A stretch of DNA of 64,000 bases from an uncultured Bacteroidales bacterium (GTDB taxonomy: Bacteria; Bacteroidota; Bacteroidia; Bacteroidales; UBA932): the NCBI GenBank assembly GCA_944326335.1, contig CALVDM010000003.1:1-64000 (forward strand), written 5' to 3'. Under the pieces are notes generated by a model that had not been told where the DNA came from, did not search any database, and saw nothing but the letters and a program-made list of their open reading frames with translations. Below, piece by piece: positions 17,306-26,377 of the stretch. Numbering within the stretch: position 1 is the stretch's first letter; each line of letters starts with the position of its first letter. The translations under genes and the position numbers were made by a program.

Positions 17306-18418
17306 ATGGAAGATATTCTTATAAGGAAAGGGGATGAAGTGCCCGGCAGGATAGTTTTCGGGCAGGACACCGCAGGTGTGGCTCCGGTGCTGGAAACATG
17401 TGCCGGCAGCCGCCCCGTACTCCATGTGTATGTCGTGTGCGACATCAATGCTGCCGGATATGCGGACAGGATTGTTTCGGCCCTGCCGGCAGGAGGCGCG
17501 GTCAGGATATGCGGGAGATACATGCTCAAGGCAACGGAGGAGGACAAGACAATGGGCTCCGTGCTTTCCATGTCCGAATGGCTCCTCACGTCCGGGGCCG
17601 ACAGGAATGCCTTCATCCTTGCCGTCGGAGGAGGGATAACCACGGACATGGCAGGCTTTGCCGCCTCGATATACAAGCGCGGGGTGAAATTCGCCTATGT
17701 CCCGACGACGCTCCTGTCGCAGGTGGATGCCGCCATAGGAGGGAAGACAGGGGTCAACTACCTGTCATACAAGAACATGCTCGGTGTCATACGGCAGCCG
17801 GAGTTCACCTATATATGTCCGGAAGTCCTGGAGACGCTGCCTGTGAGGGATTTCCTGTCCGGGGCGGCCGAGATGGTGAAGACATTCATGATAGAGGACA
17901 GGGGCTTCATGGGGAAGGCCATGTCTTTCCTCTCCGGACTCCATGAGGCTGAGGACAAGTCCGGATATCTGAAGGACAACCGTCCGGAACTGTTGTCCCT
18001 GATTCATGCTGCGGCCTCGGTGAAGGCAGGCGTGGTGTCCCGGGACCAGTTCGAGAACGGCGAGCGGAGAAAACTGAACCTCGGGCATACGTTCGCACAT
18101 GCCATAGAGAAGAATGCCAGGATGGCCGGGGACGACATCACCCATGGCGAGGCTGTATCCATAGGGATGGTCATGGCTGCCGGTCTTTCGGAAAGGCTCG
18201 GGCTCGCTCCCGGAGGATTCGCTCCGGAACTGGCTGCCGGACTACGGGCTGCCGGACTCCCGGTAGATTGCCCGTATCCCGTCCGTGACCTGATTGAGGC
18301 AATGTCCAAGGACAAGAAGGCTGAAGACGGGATAGTGCATTTCGTGCTCCCTGCCGGGCCGGGCGATGTCCGGATTGTGGACATGACAGCTTCCCGGGCA
18401 GGGGAGATTCTTGCATGA
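17306..18418 (+). CDS. aroB: 3-dehydroquinate synthase
   Basis: This 370-aa enzyme converts DAHP to 3-dehydroquinate, the second step of the shikimate pathway. Recognisable motifs are the NAD-binding AVGGGITTDMAGFAAS, the substrate-site block YVPTTLLSQVDAAIGGKTGVN, GAAEMVKTFMI, and the metal-ligand His regions in LNLGHTFAHAIE and HGEAVSIGM. I took ATG 17306 (MEDILIRKG); the frame is open for another 36 bases upstream, without support. The next gene, the aroD-aroA fusion, starts 46 bp downstream, so the genes form an aromatic operon. Confidence 0.95.
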   Translation: MEDILIRKGDEVPGRIVFGQDTAGVAPVLETCAGSRPVLHVYVVCDINAAGYADRIVSALPAGGAVRICGRYMLKATEEDKTMGSVLSMSEWLLTSGADRNAFILAVGGGITTDMAGFAASIYKRGVKFAYVPTTLLSQVDAAIGGKTGVNYLSYKNMLGVIRQPEFTYICPEVLETLPVRDFLSGAAEMVKTFMIEDRGFMGKAMSFLSGLHEAEDKSGYLKDNRPELLSLIHAAASVKAGVVSRDQFENGERRKLNLGHTFAHAIEKNARMAGDDITHGEAVSIGMVMAAGLSERLGLAPGGFAPELAAGLRAAGLPVDCPYPVRDLIEAMSKDKKAEDGIVHFVLPAGPGDVRIVDMTASRAGEILA

Positions 18419-18464
18419 GATGCCCGTGCCGGTTATGATTGATTCATCGGACAGACGTTAATAT

Positions 18465-20483
18465 ATGATTTGTACGGTTATACAGAACAAGACAGCCTCC
18501 CGTGTGCAGGAAATACTCGGGAGTGTGGAGATGGCTGAGATTAGGCTCGACCGGTGCCGGCTTTCCGACGAGGAGATAGCATCATGCTTCGAGTCCGATG
18601 TCCCCCTCGTGGCCACATGCCGCGTGGCCGAGGTCATGGCCTCGTCTCCGGAGATGACTGAGGCGAAGGCTGCAGCCATCTGCGGACACAGGCTCTGCGA
18701 AGCCATTGTTGCGGGGGCAAGGTATGTGGACGTTGAGATGGAAGCTCCCAAGTACATGTCCAAGAAGGTGAAGTCATACGCCAACAAATACGGGAGCGTC
18801 TTTGTCAAATCCTATCACGATTTTGAAGGGACAGACTCCTATGAAGCATTGAAGGCCATAGTGGAGAAATGCATGGGGCAAGGTGCCGAGATAGTGAAAA
18901 TCGTCACCACCGCGCGGTCGCAGGAAGAGGCGGCAAGGGTCATGAGGCTCTATGACGAGTTCGACCCTGCCGGGCTGATTGCATTCTCCATGGGGGAGTA
19001 TGGCAGGATGTCACGTCTGGAATGTCTTGCCAAAGGTGCCCCGTACACCTACGCCGCCCTTGCAGGGAACGATTCTGCGGCCCCGGGACAATGGACTGTA
19101 TCTGAGATGTCCGGGAGGGTGTACGGCAGCAGGAGATTCATCAGTTCGGAAATCACGATACCTTCTTCCAAGAGCTTTGCGCAGCGGGCGATAATTGCCG
19201 CTGCACTTGCCGGTGGGGTCTCGAGGCTTTCGGGCTATTCGCCGTGCGGGGACAACGAGGCTGCGCTTGCCGTAGCGAGGGCGCTCGGAGCCAAGGTGTC
19301 GGTCAACGGGACGGATGTGGAGATAGAGGGGATTGCCGCAGAGCCCGGATGTCTCTGTCTCGGGGAGCTTCATACCGGAGAGTCCGGGCTGCTCACGAGG
19401 CTAATGCTGCCCCTTCTCCCTCTGCTTTCTTCATCGCCTGTCCTCGTGACAGGGGAGAAGACTCTCGTGTCCAGGCCAATGAAAGGTGCGCGGGAGATGA
19501 TGTCGGAATTCGGGGTGAAGCTGGAAAGCGGGGACGCCGATTGCAGGATTCCCCTGACAGTGTCCGGGCCTCTGGCCTGCGGCAAAGCCGAGATATCCGG
19601 CAGGCATGGCTCGCAGCTTGTTTCCGGACTTCTGATGTCCCTGCCGTTATGCCAGGGAAACTCCAACGTGACGGTGAAGGACCCCAAGAGCATACCGTAC
19701 ATGTTCATAACGTTGGATGTGTTGAAGAAATTCGGTGTGAAGGTTTCCAACGAGATGCTCGGGGACAAGGCTTTCGCGGAATCAGGAGGAGACTGGGCAT
19801 TCTGCGACGAGATTGTTTTCAAGGTCAGGGGCGGACAGAGATACAGGGCTGCGGACATAGCCCTGGAAGGTGACTGGAGTTCCGCCGCCAACTTCCTCGT
19901 CGCAGGGGCTGTGTTCGGAAAGGTGGTGATAGAAGGTCTCGACACCACATCCCTGCAGGCGGACCTCACCATCATGGATGTGCTTATGGAAGCCGGGGCA
20001 AGCCTGTCACAGACCGACGGGGAAAGGGGACCTGTGACCGTGCAGCGTTCTCCTCTGAGGGCTTTCGAGGTGGATGCCTCAAACTGCCCGGACCTGTTCC
20101 CGATAGTGTCCGTGCTGGCAGCTTTCTGTCAGGGTACGAGCAGGATATCCGGAGTGGACAGGCTCGCCCACAAGGAAAGCGACAGAGGCAAGGCGATACT
20201 CCGGATGTTGCGGCAGATGGGAGTCTCCGCGGAGATTCGCGACAACTGTCTTGAGGTGGAAGGGCATTCCCTTGCATCAAGGCTGCTGGAGGGCAATCTT
20301 CTGAAAGGAGGAAACTACACATCGTGCCACGACCACAGGATGGTCATGGCCCTGATGGTTGCCGGTCTCGGCGCCGACAGCCCTGTGGTGATAGACGACA
20401 CGGCGTGCGTAGCCAAGTCTTTTCCGACTTTCCCTGCACTTTTCGAGAAACTTTCGTCCCGGGACGGCCGGGGCATTATCTGA
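18465..20483 (+). CDS. aroDA: AroD-AroA fusion: type I 3-dehydroquinase + EPSP synthase
   Basis: This 672-aa bifunctional protein catalyses two non-adjacent shikimate steps. Residues 1-222 are a type I 3-dehydroquinate dehydratase, with H118 in KSYHDFE, the Schiff-base Lys K145 in EIVKIVTTA, and the Arg/Ser/Gln-type substrate loop SMGEYGRMS. From about 226, 5-enolpyruvylshikimate-3-phosphate synthase follows: PSSKS (233-237), HTGESGLLTR, NCPDLFPIVS and HKESDR (569-574). The position matching the common GNAGTAMRP loop is strongly changed to ELHTGESGLLTRL. AroE and AroK are absent here and must be elsewhere. The fusion has no frameshift at the junction and both halves look complete. Confidence 0.94.
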   Translation: MICTVIQNKTASRVQEILGSVEMAEIRLDRCRLSDEEIASCFESDVPLVATCRVAEVMASSPEMTEAKAAAICGHRLCEAIVAGARYVDVEMEAPKYMSKKVKSYANKYGSVFVKSYHDFEGTDSYEALKAIVEKCMGQGAEIVKIVTTARSQEEAARVMRLYDEFDPAGLIAFSMGEYGRMSRLECLAKGAPYTYAALAGNDSAAPGQWTVSEMSGRVYGSRRFISSEITIPSSKSFAQRAIIAAALAGGVSRLSGYSPCGDNEAALAVARALGAKVSVNGTDVEIEGIAAEPGCLCLGELHTGESGLLTRLMLPLLPLLSSSPVLVTGEKTLVSRPMKGAREMMSEFGVKLESGDADCRIPLTVSGPLACGKAEISGRHGSQLVSGLLMSLPLCQGNSNVTVKDPKSIPYMFITLDVLKKFGVKVSNEMLGDKAFAESGGDWAFCDEIVFKVRGGQRYRAADIALEGDWSSAANFLVAGAVFGKVVIEGLDTTSLQADLTIMDVLMEAGASLSQTDGERGPVTVQRSPLRAFEVDASNCPDLFPIVSVLAAFCQGTSRISGVDRLAHKESDRGKAILRMLRQMGVSAEIRDNCLEVEGHSLASRLLEGNLLKGGNYTSCHDHRMVMALMVAGLGADSPVVIDDTACVAKSFPTFPALFEKLSSRDGRGII

Positions 20484-20491
20484 TAGCGGTC

Positions 20492-21469
20492 ATGGATACA
20501 TTCGGACAAAAATTCAAGGTCTCACTGTTCGGGGAATCGCACGGGCGTGCCATAGGAGCCGTCCTTGACGGAGTGCCAGCAGGCATCCCGCTCTCCGCAC
20601 AGGATTTCACGGAAGACATCCTCCGGCGCAAGAGCGGAGCGAAAGGCACCACGCCGAGGATTGAGGACGACAAACCGGAGATATTGAGCGGCGTGTTCGG
20701 AGGAAAGACCACCGGTGCGCCACTGGCCATAGTTTTCGGGAACAACAACACCAGGTCTTCGGATTATGAGATTTTCAAGGTGATGCCGCGTCCCGGTCAT
20801 GCCGATTTCGCTGCCGGAGTGAAGTGGGACAATATGAACGACCCTCGCGGCGGCGGTCATTTCTCAGGCCGGCTGACGCTTCCTGTCGTGGCTGCAGGAG
20901 TCGTGGCCAAGAAAGTTTTGGAGGATGTGCGCATAAATGCCAGGCTTGTCGAAGTCGGCGGAGTCGGCGCTGGAGAAGAGGCATGGCTGGAAGTGCTTGA
21001 CAATGCCATAGCTGAAGGCGATTCTCTCGGAGGCATTGTCGAATGTTCTGCGGAGGGCATCCCCGCAGGCGTCGGGGAGCCGTTTTTCGATTCTGTGGAA
21101 TCCCTGCTGTCACATGCCGTGTTTTCCATTCCAGGCGTGCGCGGAATAGAGTTCGGAGACGGATTCCGTGCCGCCGCGATGAAGGGGTCGGAGCACAACG
21201 ACCCTATCGTATCGGAGTCCGGCCGGTGTCTGAAGAACGGTGCGGGCGGAGTGAACGGCGGGCTTTCCAACGGGAATCCTATTGTCTTCCGGGTGGCTTT
21301 CAAACCTACGTCGAGCATCCGCAAGCCTCAGAAAACATTCGATTTCTCCAGCGGGAGGATGGGGACTCTCGAGATTCCCGGCAGGCATGACGTATGTTTT
21401 GCCTTGAGGACTCCCGTGGTCGTCGAGGCCATGACCGCAATCGTCCTCGCCGACCTTGTCCTCAGGTAG
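20492..21469 (+). CDS. aroC: Chorismate synthase (compact form)
   Basis: This 325-aa enzyme catalyses the last common step, EPSP to chorismate, using reduced FMN. Motifs: FGESHGRAIGAVLDGVPAG near the start, the flavin-site block RGGGHFSGRLTLPVVAAGVVA, and the C-terminal GRHDVCFALRTPVVVEAM. The middle block differs from the common GGGRSSARET form and the protein is about 30 residues shorter than most family members, yet all conserved ends are present. ATG 20492 lies nine bases after the aroDA stop. The gene ends two bases from the convergent Mom-like gene. The FMN requirement is a loose thematic link to the FMN riboswitch at 212. Confidence 0.95.
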   Translation: MDTFGQKFKVSLFGESHGRAIGAVLDGVPAGIPLSAQDFTEDILRRKSGAKGTTPRIEDDKPEILSGVFGGKTTGAPLAIVFGNNNTRSSDYEIFKVMPRPGHADFAAGVKWDNMNDPRGGGHFSGRLTLPVVAAGVVAKKVLEDVRINARLVEVGGVGAGEEAWLEVLDNAIAEGDSLGGIVECSAEGIPAGVGEPFFDSVESLLSHAVFSIPGVRGIEFGDGFRAAAMKGSEHNDPIVSESGRCLKNGAGGVNGGLSNGNPIVFRVAFKPTSSIRKPQKTFDFSSGRMGTLEIPGRHDVCFALRTPVVVEAMTAIVLADLVLR

Positions 21470-21471
21470 AG

Positions 21472-22299
21472 TCAATCCCGGTAGTCCGTGAGCTTCAGCC
21501 TGTACTTCAGACTGCCTCCGTTCATGTACCACAAAGATGGTCCGGTATCCTTTGCGGAGACGGCTGGCGTCCTTGTCCAGTCCACGGGATTTATGCGGAA
21601 AAGTACCGGGGCCTTGACCCCGTCTTCGGCAAAGCCGAGATGCCGGTAGACGCCTCCGTCCGACCATTCGATGTCGGCGTAGCTCATTATGTCGTCCGGC
21701 TCCACGTCCGCGATGAACCGGCTCAGGAGCTTGCCCATCCCGCCTGCGACCCTTGTCCCGCAGACTGAGGCGTAGCGGACCCATTCGTAGGACCGTACAG
21801 TCTTTCCGCCTTTCTGCCATCTCCTTGCATTGGAGAAAGTGGCTGCGGCCACTGTCTCCCCGCTCTTCTTCTCCACAAGACTGTAGCAATGCCGGCATGC
21901 GGCAGGGCCGTAACTGTGGTTTCCCGCGAGGAAAAGGTTGGCGGACATCCTGTCTGTCCTCACCGCCTCGCAATCCCTTGCCGATATCCTGCGGAATTTC
22001 CCGGCATGGGCAAGAAGCCTTGCCCTGTAGAGCCGGGCCTGGCTTCTCCATCTGTCTTCCGCAAGCGTGACCGCATTCCCTGCCGTCCTTATGGCCGCCT
22101 GCCTCCTTTCATGGTCGAGCCTTGCCTCATCCACGGTCCTTGCGGATATCCCGGCCGGCAGAATCAGCAGGGACCTGTCCTCCCCTCCCGCACGGAATCC
22201 GGCCCTGATGAACACAGTCTCCCCGAGCTGGAATGTCTCGCATCCTACCCCGTTGTCTTCCATGAAATCCGTTATCTCCTGAATGAAGTCCGCACTCAT
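21472..22299 (-). CDS. GNAT-superfamily protein resembling phage Mom-like domains
   Basis: This 275-aa protein of uncertain role has a C-terminal half that resembles the Mom-like acetyltransferase-fold domains known from phage and plasmid proteins: CRHCYSLVEKKSGETVAAATFS, WVRYASVCGTRVAGGMGKLLSRF, then IMSYADIEWSDGGVYRHLGF. In those proteins the fold carries out DNA base modification or is attached to homing-endonuclease-like partners. The N-terminal 100 residues are not recognised. ATG 22299 is firmly placed by a perfect minus-strand promoter 22 bases upstream. It is divergent from umuD, which makes a DNA-related role plausible, but that is inference. Confidence 0.65.
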   Translation of the reverse strand: MSADFIQEITDFMEDNGVGCETFQLGETVFIRAGFRAGGEDRSLLILPAGISARTVDEARLDHERRQAAIRTAGNAVTLAEDRWRSQARLYRARLLAHAGKFRRISARDCEAVRTDRMSANLFLAGNHSYGPAACRHCYSLVEKKSGETVAAATFSNARRWQKGGKTVRSYEWVRYASVCGTRVAGGMGKLLSRFIADVEPDDIMSYADIEWSDGGVYRHLGFAEDGVKAPVLFRINPVDWTRTPAVSAKDTGPSLWYMNGGSLKYRLKLTDYRD

Positions 22300-22320
22300 C
22301 TTTTGCCGTGAAATAATCCC

Positions 22321-22351
22321 CAAAGTTAATCCTGACGGACGACACTTCAAA
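22321..22351 (-). promoter_or_regulatory. Complete promoter of the Mom-like gene
   Basis: On the plus strand CAAAGTTA (22321-22328) and CAAA (22348-22351) are separated by 19 bp, which on the minus strand reads TTTG-N19-TAACTTTG, an exact consensus match. It sets the start of the minus-strand gene at 22299 and leaves about a 10-base leader. Confidence 0.75.
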
Positions 22352-22416
22352 CCTTCATTTCTTTTTCATCGTTTTTTTTCTTTTTCTGACGGTTTTTTCT
22401 GAATTTTGCTTGAGAA

Positions 22417-22869
22417 ATGGACAATAAGGAAATAGAGAACAATCTGCCCCCGATGTCTGAGTCGGGAATCCATGCCGGTTTCCCGTCGCCGGCCCAGGAT
22501 TACATGACCGGATGCATAGACCTGAACAAGGAACTTGTGAAACATCCTGCGGCCACGTTCTACGGCAGGGTCGTCGGAGATTCCATGCTGGATGCGGGAG
22601 TGGAGGAGGGCGACATACTCGTCATAGACCGTTCCTTGGAAGCATCCGACGGAGCCATGGCGGTCTGCTTCCTCGACGGGGAGTTCACACTCAAATACAT
22701 CTCCACGTCCAATCCTGCCACAGGAGAGAAGGGCGGCCTGTGGCTCGTCCCTGCAAATCCGCGGTACAGTCCGGTAAGGGTGAACGACCAGTCGGACTTC
22801 TCTGTCTGGGGCATAGTCACCTATGTTATCAAGAAAGTCCGTCATGTACGCTCTGGTAGACTGCAATAA
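22417..22869 (+). CDS. umuD: UmuD-like S24 peptidase subunit of DNA polymerase V
   Basis: This 150-aa protein has the self-cleavage site at A20-G21 (HAGFPSPAQDY), the nucleophile Ser 56 in VVGDSMLDAGVEEGD and the general base Lys 93 in FTLKYI. In the family, RecA filaments trigger autocleavage and UmuD' then pairs with UmuC for error-prone translesion synthesis. The 3' end overlaps umuC by 26 bases. I see no recognisable LexA operator upstream; Bacteroidota damage control is poorly conserved. Confidence 0.93.
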   Translation: MDNKEIENNLPPMSESGIHAGFPSPAQDYMTGCIDLNKELVKHPAATFYGRVVGDSMLDAGVEEGDILVIDRSLEASDGAMAVCFLDGEFTLKYISTSNPATGEKGGLWLVPANPRYSPVRVNDQSDFSVWGIVTYVIKKVRHVRSGRLQ

Positions 22870-24109
22870 CTTCTTCGTCTCGTGCGAACGGGTGTTCCGG
22901 CCCCAGCTTGAAGGGAAGGCTGTGGTCGTGCTCTCGAACAATGACGGCTGTGTGGTCGCAAGAAGCAACGAGAGCAAGAAGATGGGCATAAAGATGGGCA
23001 CTCCTTATTACAGGATAAGACAGCTCGCCGACAACGGAAGCCTGGAAGTGTGTTCGTCCAATTACACGCTTTACGGCGACATGTCTGCGAGGGTCATGTC
23101 GATACTTGCCGATTCTGTCCCGAAAATCGAGATATATTCCATAGACGAAGCATTCCTTGTGCTGGATGGCATTCCTGCAGCGGAAATTCCGGGGCTGTGC
23201 GGCGGACTTGTCCGGAAGATAAGGCAGTGGACAGGGATTCCCGTCAGCGTGGGCGTGGCCTCCACCAAGACACTTGCCAAGATAGCGAGCCATTTCGCCA
23301 AGCTCTACAGAGGCTACAGGGGAGTGTGCGTCATAGATGATGACCGGAAACGGGAGAAAGCCCTGTCGCTCACCCCGATAGAAGATGTGTGGGGCATAGG
23401 ACGAAAGCTCGCCCCGAAACTGCATGATGCCGGTGTGGCTACCGCCCTCGACTTTACCATGCGTCCGGAGACATGGATACGTGAACATTACATGCTGCAC
23501 GGAGTAAGGACATGGATGGAGCTCCGGGGGACTGTCTGTGTCGAGGCGGAGACGGATGTCGCAAAGAAATCCATCTGCACGTCCCGCTCTTTCGCCTCCA
23601 TGCTGGAGGACGAGGAGGAAATCGCCATGAAGGTGTCCGACTTCGCCGCTCAGTGCGCGAGGAAGCTCAGGGAAGACGGGACAGCGGCCAATGATGTCAC
23701 GGCATTCCTCTATACGAACCGTTTCAGGCAGGACCTCGAGCAATATTGCCCGTCAGCCACTGTCCGTCTCCAGGCGGCGGCCAACAATACCCAGGAGATA
23801 GTCTCGGCGGCCTTGAAGGCATACCGGCTCATATACAGGCCTGGCTACATGTACAAGAAGGCCGGAGTGACCGTGAGCAACATTGTGGATGCCGGCGCCA
23901 TACAGGCCCCCCTTTTCGGCTTCGACCCCGGAGCAAGGGCCAGGAACGACACCATTTCCAGGGTGATGGACAAAGTCAATGTCCGCGGGGATTCTTCGCT
24001 GCTGAGGCTCGCGTCGCAGAAGGCCGGGCATTATGCGGACGACATAAGGAGCGAGCACAGGTCGAAGAGGTATTCCACGTCTCTGGATGAATTGATAGAA
24101 ATACGGTGA
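22844..24109 (+). CDS. umuC: UmuC-like Y-family DNA polymerase (Pol V catalytic subunit)
   Basis: This 421-aa protein begins MYALVDCNNFFVSCERVF, carrying the first metal-binding Asp, and continues with YSIDEAFLVLDG (second acidic pair), the helix-hairpin-helix region LTPIEDVWGIGRKLAPKL and the little-finger domain. The C-terminal DUF4113-like tail (DKVNVRGDSSLLRLASQ) is typical of UmuC and not DinB. It inserts bases opposite lesions. ATG 22844 lies inside umuD, giving translational coupling. The frame is open for seven more codons upstream, but the family start is at MYALVDC. Confidence 0.94.
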   Translation: MYALVDCNNFFVSCERVFRPQLEGKAVVVLSNNDGCVVARSNESKKMGIKMGTPYYRIRQLADNGSLEVCSSNYTLYGDMSARVMSILADSVPKIEIYSIDEAFLVLDGIPAAEIPGLCGGLVRKIRQWTGIPVSVGVASTKTLAKIASHFAKLYRGYRGVCVIDDDRKREKALSLTPIEDVWGIGRKLAPKLHDAGVATALDFTMRPETWIREHYMLHGVRTWMELRGTVCVEAETDVAKKSICTSRSFASMLEDEEEIAMKVSDFAAQCARKLREDGTAANDVTAFLYTNRFRQDLEQYCPSATVRLQAAANNTQEIVSAALKAYRLIYRPGYMYKKAGVTVSNIVDAGAIQAPLFGFDPGARARNDTISRVMDKVNVRGDSSLLRLASQKAGHYADDIRSEHRSKRYSTSLDELIEIR

Positions 24110-24138
24110 CGATTGCTCCGCGATTCGGAGAAAATCGT

Positions 24139-24146
24139 TAATTTTG
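24139..24146 (+). promoter_or_regulatory. -7 box upstream of pgi
   Basis: TAATTTTG matches TAnnTTTG and stands 47 bases before the pgi start; ATTG at 24112-24115 is a weak -33 candidate. It suggests pgi is transcribed separately from umuDC. Confidence 0.5.
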
Positions 24147-24192
24147 TGAAATTTCACATGGAAAGGAAAGTTCCATTAAATATTAATACACT

Positions 24193-25530
24193 ATGCTGAA
24201 GGTCAATTTGGGAGGTTGCAGCTCCTTTGTAAAAGATGCAGATTATCAGAAATATGTGGAAAAGGCTCTCGCCGCATTCGATGTGCTCGAAAGCGAGACC
24301 GGAGCCGGAAACGACTTTCTTGGATGGAAACACCTTCCGAGCACCACTCCGGACTCTCTGATCAGTGAATGCGAAGCCGTAAGGGATTCCTGGAAGGCAA
24401 AGGGCGTGAACCTTGTCGTGGTCATCGGAATCGGAGGTTCGTATCTCGGGGCCAAATGCGCGATTGAGGCTCTTTCACATTCTTTTGCAAAGCAGCTTGC
24501 CGGTGCAGGGAAGTCCATGGAAGTGGTATTCGCCGGCCAGAACCTTTCAGAAGAATATCTTAGCGAGCTCATGGACCTTGTCAAGGAGCGCAATGCCGCA
24601 ACTGTCGTGATTTCCAAGTCCGGTACCACTACCGAGCCTGCCGTGGCATTCCGCCAGATAAGGAATTACCTCGAGGAGAAGTACGGCAAGGCCGAGGCTG
24701 CGGAAAGGACAGTAGCCGTCACGGATGCCAGGAAGGGCGCGTTGAAGTCCCTCTCGACGCAGGAGGGCTACAGGACATTCGTGATAGAGGACAATGTCGG
24801 AGGCCGTTTCTCCGTGCTTACGCCTGTGGGAATCCTGCCTATCGTGCTCGCCGGCTTCGACATCAGGATGATGCTCAAGGGTGCTGCAGAGATGGAGGAG
24901 ACCGCTGCCAGACGGTCTGCCGAGAATCCTGCTGTCCAGTATGCCGCAATGAGGAACCTCCTCTATGACCAGGGCAAGAAGATAGAGATACTCGTGTCCT
25001 ACAACCCTAAGCTCCAGTATCTGGGTGAGTGGTGGAAGCAGCTCTACGGCGAGTCCGAGGGCAAGGACGGAAAGGGAATCTTCCCTGCATCAGTCAACTT
25101 CACCACGGACCTCCACTCCATGGGGCAGTACATCCAGGACGGAGAACGCATACTCATGGAGACTGTCGTTACGGTGGAAGGGAGCAACCGCAGCATGACG
25201 ATAGTGAACGACCCTCAGAATCTCGACGGGCTGAACTTCCTCTCCGGGAAGAACATAGAGCACTGCAACGCCATGGCGGAACTCGGCACGAAACTCGCCC
25301 ACATCGACGGAGGAGTGCCTCAGCTCTCCGTGTCTATCGAGAGAATCAATGAATACAACCTCGGGGCATTGTTCTATTTCTTCGAGAAGGCCTGCGGAAT
25401 AAGCGCCTACATCCTCGGAGTGAATCCGTTCAACCAGCCGGGCGTTGAGGCATACAAGAAGAACATGTTCGCGCTCCTCGGGAAGCCGGGATACGAGGCT
25501 CAGGCAGAAGAGCTCAGGAAGAGACTCTGA
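24193..25530 (+). CDS. pgi: Glucose-6-phosphate isomerase
   Basis: This 445-aa cytosolic enzyme interconverts glucose-6-phosphate and fructose-6-phosphate. Signature blocks are VVIGIGGSYLGAKCAIEAL, the phosphate site VISKSGTTTEPAVAFR, the active-site region GRFSVLTPVGILPIVLAGFD, GKGIFPASVNFTTDLHSMGQ and the C-terminal catalytic-Lys block GVNPFNQPGVEAYKKNMF. Length matches the short bacterial (Firmicutes/Bacteroidota) form, not the 550-aa proteobacterial one. Two reductase/epimerase genes follow in the same direction. Confidence 0.97.
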   Translation: MLKVNLGGCSSFVKDADYQKYVEKALAAFDVLESETGAGNDFLGWKHLPSTTPDSLISECEAVRDSWKAKGVNLVVVIGIGGSYLGAKCAIEALSHSFAKQLAGAGKSMEVVFAGQNLSEEYLSELMDLVKERNAATVVISKSGTTTEPAVAFRQIRNYLEEKYGKAEAAERTVAVTDARKGALKSLSTQEGYRTFVIEDNVGGRFSVLTPVGILPIVLAGFDIRMMLKGAAEMEETAARRSAENPAVQYAAMRNLLYDQGKKIEILVSYNPKLQYLGEWWKQLYGESEGKDGKGIFPASVNFTTDLHSMGQYIQDGERILMETVVTVEGSNRSMTIVNDPQNLDGLNFLSGKNIEHCNAMAELGTKLAHIDGGVPQLSVSIERINEYNLGALFYFFEKACGISAYILGVNPFNQPGVEAYKKNMFALLGKPGYEAQAEELRKRL

Positions 25531-25558
25531 TACAAACCGATAATACATACAGACAAAA

Positions 25559-26338
25559 ATGTCAAGATATGCTGTAGTGACAGGGGCAAGCACCGGATTG
25601 GGCCGGTGCATTGCCCTTGAATTGGCGAAGAGACACATAGACACATTGCTGGCTGCCCTCCCGGGAGAGAATCTGCGGGACGTATGCCTTGCCTGCAGGG
25701 ATTACGGGACGTCGAGCGAATATTACGAATTCGACCTCACGGACAAGGCGGCTCTCGTGGAGTTCGCAAAGGATGTCAATGAGAAGTACGACGTGTTCAT
25801 GCTTGTGAACAATGCCGGGCTCGGCGGAAGCAGGCGCATGGATGATGTGCACCTGAAGTACATAGATACGATAATACAGGTGAATGTCGCGGCTACAGCT
25901 ATCCTGACTCATGAGTTCATTCCGGCCCTTAAGAAGAACTCTCCGTCGTATATCCTGAACATATCTTCGATGGCCGGCATAATACCGACCGGATACAAGA
26001 CCGTATATCCGGCATCCAAGGCTTTCATCAAGCATTTTTCCCTCGGCATGAGGGAGGAACTGAAGCCGTACGGCGTCTCCGTGAGCTTCGCTGTCCTCGG
26101 GCCCATGCCGACAAAGCAGGAGATAATATCGAGGATAAACCGGCAGGGCTTCATAGGCAAATCGCTGTCGGTGTCTCCGGAGAGGGCCGCAGCGACGTGC
26201 GTCAAGAAACTTCTCGGAAAGAGGCGCGTGATTGTGCCCGGGAAGCTCAACGCCCTTTCTTTCCATCTTGTGAAGCTCATCCCCGAGCATTTGAGGGGAA
26301 TACTCATGTCCCGCTCTGTCAGGAAGAACGAACTTTGA
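25559..26338 (+). CDS. Short-chain dehydrogenase/reductase
   Basis: This 259-aa classical SDR has the nucleotide motif TGASTGLG near residue 8, NNAG in the middle, the catalytic Ser in ISSMAG and YPASK as the Tyr/Lys pair. Substrate is unknown. It is 28 bp after pgi and 39 bp before an epimerase-like gene, so the three may be co-transcribed. The C-terminal tail (SFHLVKLIPEHLRGILMSRS) resembles SDRs that act on lipid-like substrates, but this is weak evidence. Confidence 0.9.
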   Translation: MSRYAVVTGASTGLGRCIALELAKRHIDTLLAALPGENLRDVCLACRDYGTSSEYYEFDLTDKAALVEFAKDVNEKYDVFMLVNNAGLGGSRRMDDVHLKYIDTIIQVNVAATAILTHEFIPALKKNSPSYILNISSMAGIIPTGYKTVYPASKAFIKHFSLGMREELKPYGVSVSFAVLGPMPTKQEIISRINRQGFIGKSLSVSPERAAATCVKKLLGKRRVIVPGKLNALSFHLVKLIPEHLRGILMSRSVRKNEL

Positions 26339-26377
26339 TGCGGCGGACATCCGTTTCAGATTAAAACAGGAGATAAT

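Noticed and set aside
20324-20491. Longer chorismate synthase reading upstream into aroDA
   Set aside because: The first conserved block begins at MDTFGQKFKVS; the upstream frame is only the complement-free read-through of the aroDA coding region.
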